Source: Wolbachia endosymbiont of Encarsia formosa (GTDB lineage: Bacteria > Pseudomonadota > Alphaproteobacteria > Rickettsiales > Anaplasmataceae). From it: a stretch of 64,000 bases of DNA. The position numbers and the translations under genes were made by a program. The DNA lies in assembly GCF_039540065.1 (NCBI RefSeq), contig NZ_CP154278.1, forward strand, positions 868,001 to 932,000. Direction: 5' to 3'. A model generated the notes under the pieces. It worked only from the letters and a program-made list of their open reading frames with translations. It did no database searches and was not told the DNA's origin. The stretch's first letter is position 1; each line of letters opens with the position of its first letter. This document shows, in pieces, positions 18,176 through 27,982 of this stretch.

Positions 18176-19195
18176 TTATTTTACTACTCTGCTGAACGAA
18201 TAACACCAATAGTTAATCTCATGCTGAAAGATCATTTTATGGTCCAAGTCAGTTTTTTTACAAGTCACTTCCAAGCTCATTAAATTTTCTAAGATCTTCT
18301 TAAGTTCTGAAAGTTGCAAACTTTTCAAATGAGATTTAAAACTCTGCAATTGTTTGAAGAACAATGGAGGACTCAGCTGGTCAATTGCAGCTTGTTCATT
18401 CATTCCATTTTGTATTAACAGCAAAACGCTTTCTAGCCGTAGAAAATAATTTGATATAATACGGATTAATGCTATCGGTGAAAAATTCTCTTGTAATATC
18501 AATACATCGGAAATTTTGATGAATTGTCCCATGTCTTTACTCACTATTGCAGAGTACAGATTATCAAGTGTAACATAATCATTGCCGGAGGTTGAAAAGC
18601 ATAGATCTATATCAGCAAGTTTAAGATCTTTTCTTTTTCCTAGATATAAAACTAATTTTTCAATCTCTGAATATATAGGCAGTTTGCTATGATTAAAATA
18701 AGACTGCAAGTGGTAGATTATCTCACTTGTGCACTCTATATCATTTTGTTTCAAGTAACTTGATATAATATCACAAAGATTACTACCGCTGTCCTTATAG
18801 AAGGTAATGACACCGAAAATTTTTGAGCTTTCCATATAACTTTTAGTTGTAGAACTATATGGAAGATCATTTGCTATCATTACTATATAATGATCGCCTA
18901 TATTATGATCCAATATGTTTCTTAACTCTTTAGATATACTTCCACTGACATTTATCAGCTTAACTAACCTTTTTTTAGTAAAGATCGAAATGTTTGCCAA
19001 TTCGGAAAATAACAAGCCAGGCGACTTATTCACTACTGCAAAATCCATCACCTGAACTGAATACTCATTCAAGTTGGCAATTATTTCCTGTACAAAAATA
19101 TCGACCTTACTATTGTCACTCCCATGAATTAATACACCACTTAAAGTATCGGGTTTCTCAAGGAATTTTTTAACTTTAGATGGCGTGATTCTCAT
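18176..19195 (-). CDS. holA: DNA polymerase III delta subunit
   Basis: A 339-residue protein with the pattern of the delta clamp-loader subunit: SGVLIHGSDNSKVDIFVQEI near the start (the degenerate P-loop region), YIVMIANDLPYSSTTKSYME in the second domain, NDYVTLDNLYSAIVSKD in the collar region, and a helical C-terminal domain. Delta opens the beta sliding clamp. It is of normal length. Upstream at six bases lies a 60-residue gene on the same strand. Sequence divergence is high, as usual for holA in reduced genomes, but the fold pattern is clear. Confidence 0.82.
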   Translation of the reverse strand: MRITPSKVKKFLEKPDTLSGVLIHGSDNSKVDIFVQEIIANLNEYSVQVMDFAVVNKSPGLLFSELANISIFTKKRLVKLINVSGSISKELRNILDHNIGDHYIVMIANDLPYSSTTKSYMESSKIFGVITFYKDSGSNLCDIISSYLKQNDIECTSEIIYHLQSYFNHSKLPIYSEIEKLVLYLGKRKDLKLADIDLCFSTSGNDYVTLDNLYSAIVSKDMGQFIKISDVLILQENFSPIALIRIISNYFLRLESVLLLIQNGMNEQAAIDQLSPPLFFKQLQSFKSHLKSLQLSELKKILENLMSLEVTCKKTDLDHKMIFQHEINYWCYSFSRVVK

Positions 19196-19200
19196 GCAAT

Positions 19201-19383
19201 CTATATTATATTATCACTACTTGGTGGTACATCATTTGATTGCACATCAGTTTCCAACAATTCTGAGCTTTCTTGATTTGCTGTATTCTGCATATCATCA
19301 GACACTTCTTTCTTTCCCGTAACATAATTATAAAAATCTTTTATAGGCTTTCCTATATATCTAGAAAAAAATCCTTCGGCCAT
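19201..19383 (-). CDS. Small hypothetical protein upstream of holA
   Basis: A 60-residue protein starting MAEGFFSRYIGKPIKDFYNY. ATG 19383 is preferred over an upstream in-frame start at 19407 because the amphipathic N-terminus begins there. The C-terminal half is acidic and Ser-rich, probably disordered. The gene ends six bases before holA, so the two are probably co-transcribed. No family is recognised. Confidence 0.6.
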   Translation of the reverse strand: MAEGFFSRYIGKPIKDFYNYVTGKKEVSDDMQNTANQESSELLETDVQSNDVPPSSDNII

Positions 19384-19497
19384 ATCTTTCACTCCACAAA
19401 TTAACAATTAGCACATAAAAACAACGTAGCAAAAACTACTTTACGCTCAGATAGTTACACTCATTTGTTAATGAATTATGAACTTCCGAGACCAAAA

Positions 19498-20307
19498 TTA
19501 AGTCGATCTACTTAACACCAATCTTATAAAATAAGCAATGATTAAATACACAGATGCGATAAGTATAATTGCAGGTCCAGTTAATAAGTCAAAACTTGCA
19601 GATAATATCAAACCTGATACTCCAGAAATCACAGAAAAAACTGTTGCAACAATAATCATTTGCATTGGAGTTTTTGAAATGAGTCTTGCTGATGCAGCAG
19701 GTATTAACAAAAATGCAGCAATGAGTAATATTCCTATTAATTGAGCAGAAATTGCAATAAAGATAGCGAGTATAATCAAAAATTCTAGCCTAACAAAATT
19801 AACATTTACTTTCTCAACTGTTGCCAAATCTTGATTAATCGAAATCATCAGCCAATAGCGCCATCTAAATATTAATATCAAAGTAACTATTACGGAGGTT
19901 AGAAAAATTGATATTATATTACTTTGGTCAATCATTAATATGTCACCAAAAAGTGAGCTAATAATACTATTATTACCTGATGGAAGAAAAGACATAAGTA
20001 TTAAACTCGATGATAAAACTACATTGGTAACTATGTTCAATATCGTATCAGCAGAGTATAATTTATTAAAATTAAGAGAAAGTAGTATAGCAAACATAAT
20101 TGCAATGAGAATTATACTTACCGATTGGCTGATATTAAAGATCAAAGCAAGTGCAATACCAAGCAATGAAGAATGGGACAAACTATCACCCAAATACGAT
20201 AACCTTTGCCATATCATAAATGACCCTAGAGCTCCTGTGACTAGGCTAATCATAATTACCGCAATTAGACTGTTTATAAAAAAACTCTGTGTAAATATCT
20301 CTAACAT
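19498..20307 (-). CDS. znuB: Metal ABC transporter permease (ZnuB family)
   Basis: A 269-residue membrane protein with seven or eight hydrophobic helices and the family segment GSFMIWQRLSYLGDSLSHSS near residue 27, followed by LLGIALALIFN. ZnuB-type permeases import zinc or manganese with a separate binding protein and ATPase. Neither of those genes is adjacent, as expected for split transporter genes in Wolbachia. Its start overlaps the end of the next upstream gene by a few bases. Zinc is the likeliest substrate, but the sequence alone does not separate zinc from manganese. Confidence 0.85.
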   Translation of the reverse strand: MLEIFTQSFFINSLIAVIMISLVTGALGSFMIWQRLSYLGDSLSHSSLLGIALALIFNISQSVSIILIAIMFAILLSLNFNKLYSADTILNIVTNVVLSSSLILMSFLPSGNNSIISSLFGDILMIDQSNIISIFLTSVIVTLILIFRWRYWLMISINQDLATVEKVNVNFVRLEFLIILAIFIAISAQLIGILLIAAFLLIPAASARLISKTPMQMIIVATVFSVISGVSGLILSASFDLLTGPAIILIASVYLIIAYFIRLVLSRST

Positions 20308-20648
20308 GCTATCAGATAACTGACAACAAATCTATCTTCAGATATTAAAACGTTATGGGTTCTGCATGCAGAACCCGTCGTCATAAATTCAAAATTTAAA
20401 TTCTTTTGCTCCATAAGATAAGACTTCATTGAACAATCGCGTATCTTACCAGTACCTATTATCAAAATCTCTATTTCCTCTGTTAAAAAAGATTTAAAAT
20501 ACTCCTTGTTATTTATATCACTTTCTTTCAATTTAATCACCTTTTCAGGAAAAATTATAATTGAGCCATGATATTCTTGATTATTTACCCAAAATCTTTC
20601 TTCCCTGTAACCATCTATAAGATTTTTCTTCTTGGAAATTAAGGGCAT
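20301..20648 (-). CDS. Mth938-like domain protein (DUF498 family)
   Basis: A 115-residue protein of the Mth938 family, related to the mitochondrial complex I assembly factor NDUFAF3. The pattern includes INNKEYFKSFLTEEIEILIIGTG split over the domain core (GTGKIRD), and FEFMTTGSACRTHNVLISED near the end, where the family has a conserved M-x-T-x-x-A-x-x-T-Y/H-N motif. It lies between ispE and the metal permease, overlapping the latter. A role in respiratory complex assembly is known only for the eukaryotic relatives, so function here is inferred. Confidence 0.75.
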   Translation of the reverse strand: MPLISKKKNLIDGYREERFWVNNQEYHGSIIIFPEKVIKLKESDINNKEYFKSFLTEEIEILIIGTGKIRDCSMKSYLMEQKNLNFEFMTTGSACRTHNVLISEDRFVVSYLIAC

Positions 20649-20651
20649 AAA

Positions 20652-21518
20652 TCAAACCATTAATTCCGTGTCGCACACCCACCATTCTGGATATTCCTTT
20701 TTGATATTTGCCGCTGCAGCTTTTGCACTTTCTTCACTATCAAACATTCCAAAACACCCTACACCACTACCTGACATACGAGAAAGTATAGAGCCTTCTT
20801 GTGACTCTAGTGTTGATATTACATTCTGAATTTCAGGTACAAGACTTATTGCTGCTTCTTGCAGGTCATTTTTTGTCTCTTTAAGAAGCTCTAACAAATT
20901 CTCCTCAGTGTTATCACTACACTTAATTGGATTAGAGAAATCCTCTTTATACTTGGAAAATACTTCTGATGTATTCAAAAACTTTTTTTTTGGTTTCACA
21001 AGTACCAGACTTATGGGTAAAGAGCATTGTTTAATGGGACATAATTCCTCACCAACACCTCTAACAAAAACTGGCTTACTATCTACACTTGCAGGCACAT
21101 CAGCACCAACGCTTAAAGCTATATCACTTAAAATTTGCCTATCAATATCCCACAGCTCTCCTAGCGTGCGTATCACAGCTCCAGCATCTGAGGAACCACT
21201 ACCAAATCCTGCAGCAATTGGTACATTTTTTATAACCTTTACAGTGACTTTAGTTCGTATAGGAGCGTACCTAAGCAGTAGACTCAATGCTTTCGTTATA
21301 GTATTATATCGATAATTTATTTTAAACTCAGAGTTTACAAATTGAACTGTAGAGTTATCATATCTAAAGTTTTTTTCTCCTACTTTTATCTCTAAAAAAT
21401 TAGAAAGTTTAGCAAAGACAACCAAACTTTCAATTAAATGATACCCTCTTTCTTCTCTATTTATAATATGTAAAAAAAGATTGATCTTTGCAGGAGCCTT
21501 TACACAAAAACTTTCCAT
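20652..21518 (-). CDS. ispE: 4-diphosphocytidyl-2-C-methyl-D-erythritol kinase
   Basis: A 288-residue GHMP-family kinase. The N-terminal KAPAKINLFLHI and the ATP loop VPIAAGFGSGSSDAGAVIRT (about residue 97 on) are diagnostic, as is the C-terminal LSRMSGSGVGCFGMF. It phosphorylates CDP-methylerythritol in the MEP pathway for isoprenoids. ispG is elsewhere in this window (41480-42760), so the pathway is present but scattered. It is the first gene of a run with the Mth938-like protein and the metal permease, all on the minus strand. Confidence 0.93.
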   Translation of the reverse strand: MESFCVKAPAKINLFLHIINREERGYHLIESLVVFAKLSNFLEIKVGEKNFRYDNSTVQFVNSEFKINYRYNTITKALSLLLRYAPIRTKVTVKVIKNVPIAAGFGSGSSDAGAVIRTLGELWDIDRQILSDIALSVGADVPASVDSKPVFVRGVGEELCPIKQCSLPISLVLVKPKKKFLNTSEVFSKYKEDFSNPIKCSDNTEENLLELLKETKNDLQEAAISLVPEIQNVISTLESQEGSILSRMSGSGVGCFGMFDSEESAKAAAANIKKEYPEWWVCDTELMV

Positions 21519-21592
21519 CTGTATATCTTCACTAACACTATCTTATTTACTATACTTGAAATGCCACTTCAGTCAAACTTTATACACTCCTA

Positions 21593-24457
21593 ATGAGATC
21601 AAATGCCATAAATCCTAACTTCTCTGTATGGGTAAGTGCATCAGCTGGTACAGGTAAAACAAAGATCTTAATAGACAGAGTATTAAGACTTCTATTAGAG
21701 AATAAGAGAAATATTCTCTGCTTAACATTTACCAATGCTGCAGCAAATGAAATGGAGGATCGCATTTACAGTACACTTAGTAAGTGGGCAATATGTCCAG
21801 AGGGTATATTGGTCGCAGATTTAGAACAATTAGCCCAGTGTGTGACCAGAGAAAATAAAGATTATTTAACAAGAGCAAGAAGGCTTTTTTCTGAACTGGA
21901 AAATCTTGGTCTTAATATTCAAACTATACACGCCTTTTGTTACAAATTAATCTCTAGCTTTCCTACAGAAGCTGGTATCGCTCCAAATTGTACGTTGAGC
22001 GAATGTAAAGAATTGCATTCTATCGTATTTGAAAAAACGCTTCATAACGAAACTGTGCAGGACGATATAAATATCATTGCAGCTGAAATTGATGAAAATA
22101 AGCTGCGTGATTTGCTCTATACCTTATGTATAAAGAGATCAGCTCTAGAAAATAATTTAGGGTATATCAAAGATAAACTAAGTGCCCCAGATAAGATTCA
22201 CGATTTACAGAGTGAAACGATTGAGCAGATAAAAAGATTAGCTAAAATATTAATTGAGGGCAGCAAAAGAGATCAGAGTTACAGTGCGATACTTTATGAT
22301 TGGTGTAATAGCACAAAATCGTCCGTACCAAATGTTGTCATCCAAGTAGCTGACACTGGGATCCAGAAAAAAAGAAATATGGATCCCAGTGTCAGCTACT
22401 TGGATGACAACAAGATAGAGAACTTAGCTAAAGTATTTCTCAAATCAGAATCGTACGAAAAAAAGAGCATATCATCCATTATAACAAAGGGTGCTTTGGA
22501 AAAATTTGAAGACGTAGAGCAAATGATAGAAAGCATTCAAAATGCATTGTTTACCCATGTAAAGGATATAAATTCTTATCAAATATTCGCAAGAACCAGT
22601 AGTTTACTTAGTATATTTAAAGTATATGTTGATCTATATAATAGTGAAAAATCAAAGAATGCACTGCTTGATTATGATGATATCATCAATTTAGCAACAA
22701 ATCTCCTTAGCAATCCAGGCTATAAAGATTGGATATTGTTTAATCTAGATCAAAAAATAGACCACATTCTTGTTGATGAGGCGCAAGACAATAGTATCAG
22801 TCAATGGAAAATTATAACAAATCTCTGCAATGAATTTTTTACCGGTGGTGACGAAAAGAGAACTTTATTCGTTGTTGGGGATGTAAAACAATCTATTTAC
22901 AGATTTCAAGGAGCAAATCCCCATCTATTTAATTACATGCAGCAATATTTTCACACGAAAACCGGTGGCAGAGATTGGGTATCATGTCAACTTGAAAAGT
23001 CATTTCGCTCAACTCCAGAAGTTTTGATGCTTGTAGACAGAATATTTAACAATTTTCGTGAAGAAATATCTTTCAATGATAACAAGATAAAACATATTCC
23101 ATATAGAGAAACCGATCAAGGATACATTGAAATTTGGCCATTACTGCCAGGGTATGAAGAGAAAGAGCAGCAAGCCTTACAAATTCATTTAACACAGAGG
23201 AAAGAGTATGTAGTAACGGATCGATTACTTGCTCAGGCAATAGCTCAAAGAATTCACAATTGGTTAAACGAAGGGCGTATTTTAGTCGCCAAAGATCGCC
23301 ATATAGAACCAAGGGACATTATGATTTTGGTACGGCAACGAAATGCGCTAGTTGACTACATAATAAGTGAACTAAAAAAAGTAAATGTACCAGTTATAGG
23401 CCGAGATTATTTTAGAATTATGGATTACATAGCTGTGCAGGACTTAATAGCTTTGGCTGAATTCCTCCTCCTTCAGGCAAATGATCTGGCTCTTGCAAAT
23501 GTTTTAAAATCACCGCTATTCAACTTTACTGAGGATGATTTATTCAAGATTGCATATGATCGTAAAGAACATTCGTTGTGGGAAAAACTTCATGATTATC
23601 ATGAGATTACCTCGAATGAATTAAACTATCTGATTAATTTATCTAAGACAGAATCCCCTCTTACACTATTCACGCATATATTGCGCACAGGCAAAAAGAA
23701 ATTTGCTTCAAGGCTAGGTCTTGAGTGCTTCGAGATTCTAGACGAATTTATGAACCTCGTATTGCAATTTGAGCACCCATCTCTTCAAGCATTTGTTCAG
23801 TGGATCAAAGAAAATAATCCTGAGATTAAAAATGATATGCAATCAGAACGCAATGCTGTACGAATAATGACAATTCATAAATCAAAAGGTCTACAAACTC
23901 CAATAGTGTTTTTAGTTGACACAAATACAGTGCCAAGAAACAGCGAAAGTATTTTGTTTGATACAACGGAAGCACCATTTTGGTGTGGCAAAAATAATAA
24001 TGCTTATTGTGATCAAGTAAAAAGAGAGAAAAAACTAGAGGATTATAACGAATATTTGCGTTTGCTGTACGTGGCACTTACGCGTGCTGAAGATGAATTA
24101 TACATTTTAGGCAAAGAACCAGTGCAAAAGGGCTCTTGGTATGATCTAGTTATTCAATATGGAGCATTATATGAGAGGAAAAAACTATACTTACAGCCGA
24201 TATTTAAAGAAAAAATTGAAGTGCTATGCATGAATGCAAACTACCCTTCTATTTATAAAAAACATGATTATTTTGATGTTCCAGTGATTTCACCTCCATC
24301 AAGCCTATCAATGTCATTGCAGCACGTGACGCTGGAACCTGGAGAAAAAAAGTCTTGGATCCCAGATTCATGCGTCAATGTTAAACAAAATACCATAGAA
24401 TTCAAGAAGAGAATTACTAGACCCCAAAAAAAGGTAAGTCATGCTAATATTATTTGA
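21593..24457 (+). CDS. addA: AddA-type helicase, C-terminal nuclease apparently missing
   Basis: A 954-residue UvrD-family helicase. Motif I is VSASAGTGKT at residues 14-23, motif II DHILVDEAQDN, then FVVGDVKQSIYRFQGANP, MTIHKSKGLQTPIVFLVDT and LRLLYVALTRAEDELYILG. With AddB it processes double-strand breaks. AddA normally ends in a RecB-type nuclease domain with a D-Y-K motif; I cannot find it here. The chain ends in KKVSHANII, 22 bases before an IS4 element, so the end was probably lost. Two WPE-type inserts lie in frame: residues about 248-273 and a degenerate one near 905-930. Helicase activity may remain. Confidence 0.85.
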   Translation: MRSNAINPNFSVWVSASAGTGKTKILIDRVLRLLLENKRNILCLTFTNAAANEMEDRIYSTLSKWAICPEGILVADLEQLAQCVTRENKDYLTRARRLFSELENLGLNIQTIHAFCYKLISSFPTEAGIAPNCTLSECKELHSIVFEKTLHNETVQDDINIIAAEIDENKLRDLLYTLCIKRSALENNLGYIKDKLSAPDKIHDLQSETIEQIKRLAKILIEGSKRDQSYSAILYDWCNSTKSSVPNVVIQVADTGIQKKRNMDPSVSYLDDNKIENLAKVFLKSESYEKKSISSIITKGALEKFEDVEQMIESIQNALFTHVKDINSYQIFARTSSLLSIFKVYVDLYNSEKSKNALLDYDDIINLATNLLSNPGYKDWILFNLDQKIDHILVDEAQDNSISQWKIITNLCNEFFTGGDEKRTLFVVGDVKQSIYRFQGANPHLFNYMQQYFHTKTGGRDWVSCQLEKSFRSTPEVLMLVDRIFNNFREEISFNDNKIKHIPYRETDQGYIEIWPLLPGYEEKEQQALQIHLTQRKEYVVTDRLLAQAIAQRIHNWLNEGRILVAKDRHIEPRDIMILVRQRNALVDYIISELKKVNVPVIGRDYFRIMDYIAVQDLIALAEFLLLQANDLALANVLKSPLFNFTEDDLFKIAYDRKEHSLWEKLHDYHEITSNELNYLINLSKTESPLTLFTHILRTGKKKFASRLGLECFEILDEFMNLVLQFEHPSLQAFVQWIKENNPEIKNDMQSERNAVRIMTIHKSKGLQTPIVFLVDTNTVPRNSESILFDTTEAPFWCGKNNNAYCDQVKREKKLEDYNEYLRLLYVALTRAEDELYILGKEPVQKGSWYDLVIQYGALYERKKLYLQPIFKEKIEVLCMNANYPSIYKKHDYFDVPVISPPSSLSMSLQHVTLEPGEKKSWIPDSCVNVKQNTIEFKKRITRPQKKVSHANII
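22334..22411. repeat. WPE-type palindrome inside addA, in frame
   Basis: A perfect inverted repeat with 32-base arms (22334-22365 and 22380-22411) and a 14-base loop. It is translated as VVIQVADTGIQKK and onward without breaking the frame. Protein-coding palindromic repeats of this kind have been described in Wolbachia. Confidence 0.9.
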
Positions 24458-24478
24458 AAAGGATAAGTTAAATTTTAA

Positions 24479-25939
24479 GGGAGTGTTAAATAAACCATAA
24501 GCGTCAAGTTAAGAAGCAAGTGTTAGAAAGTTCAATGAGCTTAGTGTGGAGACTCTAATTTTTCTATACCTGTCTTTCACAGAAAATTGTGACCAGTCTG
24601 TGGTAAGCTTTTTTAGGAAGATTCTCAAATTATTAATTCTACTGCTTAATGCTAAAAATAACTCCCTAATTCTTCTTTTTAGTTCGATGAATGCCTTTGT
24701 TAGACTAAGTTCTGTGTCCTTTTTTAGTTCTGTACAACCAACTATTCCATGAAATATAAGAACTGCACATAATTTAGCATATAATTCACATAATACCCTA
24801 TATGGCTTTCCTTTCAGTTTATCAAGTCTTATATGGCTCTTATATAATTTGAATAATAGTTCAATTTGCCATCTTGCTCTGTAAATTGTTAATACCTGTT
24901 CAGCACTAATTTTATTCTCTGAAACATTAGTTATGAATATTGACCAATTCAATAACTTTTGGTTCCTTTTAGAAGATGTATACCCATGTGATTTTGCTAA
25001 TCTATTAGCCTTTCTTCTTCTGGCCATGGACTGTTCTTCAGTTAGCTTTTGACATATAATTCTTACTTTAACTTTTGTCTCTTTTCCTAACAGCACATCA
25101 TTTTCTAGAAATAATTTATCCTCTAAACATTCTAATAACTCTATTTTTTGATTTGTTTCTATATCATATATATTGGTATCAACGACTTATAAAATAAGCT
25201 CCTGTTTCATTGAGTTGCTTAAAAGAACTTGGCACAAAATAACCCAGGTCAGATATTAGCAAATCGTTGTTTGATATACTGCTTAAATACCTTATATACC
25301 CATGGTCTGACCTTATTCCCTCTGTTATGTTAAGTTGGGTTAATGTTTGATTTAGGTAATCAAAAACTAGTTGTAATTTTATTACAGATTTAGTATTGCT
25401 TTCATAACCACTGTAGCTTGTGCCATATCCTTTATACATGTTTTCCATACTATTATGTAGGCTAATATAGCTACTGTCCAATAACTTAACACTTCTAAAG
25501 TGCTTCAAAATTCTACAATTAATTTGCAAAATACCTTTAAATAACATTAAAGATTCATTATACATCCTTTTCATAAATTCCACTGCTTCCTCGGTAAATC
25601 TAAAGTCTAAACCCTGTTTTGTCATCTCTATCGAGTCTTCATTTAATAATTGACACATTGTTTCTATGCTACAATTATCAACCCCTATATTTCCCAAGAC
25701 CATGGCTTTTATAAACGATGAACCTCTTAGCTTTCTCTTTCTTTTTATGAACCCTGTTCTAATTGAGATTTTATCTGCTTTTTCATTAAAAAATTCTTTG
25801 AGCTTTTTTGATAAGCAAGTTATTTTATTCATTGGTTCTCTCACTAAAAGTATATCTGGGAGAACTTATACCTTATTATTCTATCTCTTTCATACCTTTA
25901 TTTCCTTAACTTGACGCTTATGGTTTATTTAACACTCCC
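24479..25939 (-). mobile_element. IS4-family insertion sequence
   Basis: Perfect 35-base inverted repeats bound the element (24479-24513 and 25905-25939), each starting GGGAGTGTTAAATAAACCAT inward. The 1461-bp length and the transposase with a YREK motif identify IS4. No clear target duplication is visible, so the flanks may have been rearranged, possibly with loss of the addA 3' end. Confidence 0.88.
24509..25844 (-). pseudogene. IS4-family transposase with one frameshift
   Basis: The first half runs from 25844 to the stop at 25179, with the first catalytic Asp in KLLDSSYISLH and the second in LISDLGYFVP. The second half ends at 24509 and holds IYRARWQIELLFKLYK, a perfect Y-x2-R-x3-E-x6-K motif. 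Just past the first stop, another frame reads VDTNIYDIETNQKIELLE and runs straight into the second half, so a single frameshift near 25185 separates two otherwise intact halves. The copy is recent. Frameshifting could in principle restore the enzyme. Confidence 0.8.
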
Positions 25940-25973
25940 ATCTAAACTCAAATGTTCGTATAGTAGCTACTTG

Positions 25974-26002
25974 CATTTGTTATAAACTCACTTTTACTCT
26001 AT
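25974..26002. repeat. 29-base direct repeat, copy 1
   Basis: The same 29 bases (beginning CATTTGTTATAAACTCAC) recur at 48247-48275 beside a WPE-type repeat. Here it lies between the IS4 element and ccmH. Confidence 0.8.
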
Positions 26003-26004
26003 AG

Positions 26005-26406
26005 TTATCTTTTTACTACCTTATCTATTTTCTGAACTGATTTTCGTATTAGAAAACATCCAATAAGAAAAATTATAAGAGGAATAAACCATAAAATGTA
26101 GGTACTAGATTTTACAGGTGGTACAATGATAATTGAATCTCCATAAGAATTTTTTAACTCTGAAATTATTTGCTCGTTAGTATATCCATCACTGATCTTC
26201 TTGCGAATTTCCTTGCGCATACCATATGCAACTTGAGACTCAGATTCGGATAATAATTCACCAGAGCATACAGGACACTTTATTACTGTAAATAAGTTAC
26301 TTGCTCGCTCTTCCATGCTTTCATCTCTTAGTTTATCATCCAAAGTAAAAGCATTTATGCTTAAATGAAATATCAATGTAAAAAGTAAGCTAATTACTAT
26401 TCTCAT
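26005..26406 (-). CDS. ccmH: Cytochrome c biogenesis protein CcmH
   Basis: A 133-residue protein starting at ATG 26406 with a signal peptide (MRIVISLLFTLIFHLSINAF). The redox motif CPVCSG follows, then SESQVAYGMRKEIRKKISDG, and ends with one membrane helix (YILWFIPLIIFLIGCFLI). CcmH reduces apocytochrome c in the periplasm before haem attachment. An upstream extension to 26451 exists, but the signal peptide begins at 26406. The upstream gene overlaps its start by 17 bases. ccmB, another part of the same system, is at 38443-39087, so the ccm genes are dispersed. Confidence 0.9.
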   Translation of the reverse strand: MRIVISLLFTLIFHLSINAFTLDDKLRDESMEERASNLFTVIKCPVCSGELLSESESQVAYGMRKEIRKKISDGYTNEQIISELKNSYGDSIIIVPPVKSSTYILWFIPLIIFLIGCFLIRKSVQKIDKVVKR

Positions 26407-27403
26407 TTTTGGTGAATTGAGTGATAAAATCAGTAGTGGATAATTTTCCAATAAAGCCTGAACCTACATTATTGTCGTACTTTATTGAAAATTGAATGTC
26501 GTTATTAGTGATTTTTTCTGATAAGGAAGATATTGATTTTTCCAATTTATCTGCAGTCTTTGAATCATTAGTCACAAACGAAATTAATTCTTTATAATTT
26601 GATATGGCTACATTAATTTTATCTTCAAATGAAGATGTAACTAAATTGTAATTACTTACTCCACCATTCGCAGCAATAGAAAAGTTATTACTCTCAATCA
26701 AAAATTTTTCTATGTTGAAATTAATCTTAGAAGCTGAAATATGGTTTACAAATTCATAATATAATTTAGCGTCGACACTAAGGTAATTTTCAGGACTTGC
26801 AGTATTTTTATAACGGTAAGTATAAAAATCAAATTCTAGTTTAGTATTTTCATTCAGTTCTTTATCAAAGTGAAATTGAATGTAATTACTTTTATCATTC
26901 ACTTCAGTTATAACACTTTGCTGATTTTCTAAAATATCACATTTTAATCCATAATCTTCGTAACGAAATGTATCTATATAGTCTATTACAGTGCTATTTC
27001 TGTTGAATTTTAATGAAGATAGTAAATCATTTAGTTTAACAACAAAGTGGCTACTCACGTGTGTGTGACACTTTATATTCTTTTTCTCATCACTACGGAC
27101 AGCAATGTTGACTTCATTGCTTGGTATATAGATATATACTGACTTATCAAATAATCTGTTTTTTATCACTAAAGCTTCAGATGAAACAGTTAATTGCTCA
27201 TTAGAAAATTTTGGATTCGTTACACGAAAAACTAGGTTAAAAGGAAATACGCTAAAATCATGTGAAATATCAACTTTTTCGTCATTAATGTAATCAGTTA
27301 AAAGACTTTTTACCTTAAATGCAGAAAAATACCAAAAACCACCATACGCTAGAGGAATAAACAAAGGTAAGAAGATGAGAATATAGATAAAAATTTTACG
27401 CAT
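26390..27403 (-). CDS. Secreted or membrane-anchored protein, DUF2125-like
   Basis: A 337-residue protein with an N-terminal membrane anchor (IFIYILIFLPLFIPLAYGGF) and a long beta-rich body outside the membrane, the pattern of alphaproteobacterial DUF2125 proteins. Typical text is SHDFSVFPFNLVFRVTNPKF. Function is unknown; relatives look like periplasmic lipid- or assembly-related proteins. It is followed by ccmH with an overlap and preceded by ferredoxin at six bases, so the three form a minus-strand unit. The DUF2125 assignment is from overall pattern only. Confidence 0.65.
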   Translation of the reverse strand: MRKIFIYILIFLPLFIPLAYGGFWYFSAFKVKSLLTDYINDEKVDISHDFSVFPFNLVFRVTNPKFSNEQLTVSSEALVIKNRLFDKSVYIYIPSNEVNIAVRSDEKKNIKCHTHVSSHFVVKLNDLLSSLKFNRNSTVIDYIDTFRYEDYGLKCDILENQQSVITEVNDKSNYIQFHFDKELNENTKLEFDFYTYRYKNTASPENYLSVDAKLYYEFVNHISASKINFNIEKFLIESNNFSIAANGGVSNYNLVTSSFEDKINVAISNYKELISFVTNDSKTADKLEKSISSLSEKITNNDIQFSIKYDNNVGSGFIGKLSTTDFITQFTKNENSN

Positions 27404-27409
27404 TATCCT

Positions 27410-27757
27410 TTATTTATCTAATGATATATTTCTTGTACCTCTGGGCACGGTTACGCACAAACCGTCAATATCTTTTGTGATTTTTATTTGGCATCCAAGC
27501 CTCGATGTCTCTGTTAAACCGAAAGCTAGATCCAGCATGTCATTTTCCTCATCAGATATAGGATTATGTGTTTCTACAACATCATAAAATTTTGAATCAA
27601 CAATCACATGGCATGTAGAACAAGCAAGAGAACCTTCACATGCACCTTCAAGCAGATCTGGATCACTTCTATGAGCTAAATTAAGCAGAGTTTCTCCCTC
27701 TGCAGCTTCATAGCTTTTCTTACTTCCATCAGGTAAAATAAAAGTAACGGATGGCAT
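27410..27757 (-). CDS. fdx: 2Fe-2S ferredoxin (adrenodoxin type)
   Basis: A 115-residue ferredoxin with cluster cysteines at 40, 46 and 49 (GACEGSLACSTCHV) and 89 (SRLGCQIKI), the spacing of adrenodoxin-type ferredoxins of the ISC system. It supplies electrons for iron-sulfur cluster assembly. In other Alphaproteobacteria it often lies near isc or hsc genes; here it sits alone before the DUF2125-like gene and ccmH. The length and motif spacing are normal. The start ATG at 27757 gives the expected MPSVTFILPDG. Confidence 0.93.
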   Translation of the reverse strand: MPSVTFILPDGSKKSYEAAEGETLLNLAHRSDPDLLEGACEGSLACSTCHVIVDSKFYDVVETHNPISDEENDMLDLAFGLTETSRLGCQIKITKDIDGLCVTVPRGTRNISLDK

Positions 27758-27982
27758 ACTATTAAAATCTCTACTAACTTCTCTATATTCTACAAATAAT
27801 AACTATTATTTGCAAACTCTTTGCAATTCTATCGCCTATCTCTTGTAATCTGTATTCCTATTAGGAAAGTAAGACAGATACCACCAGCATTTCACATCAT
27901 TGCAAGTATGGAATTCTCTTAGCTTGAGATATTACTAAATTAGCATTATTAAACTTGATCTGCCATTTCTTCTGATCTTAAG

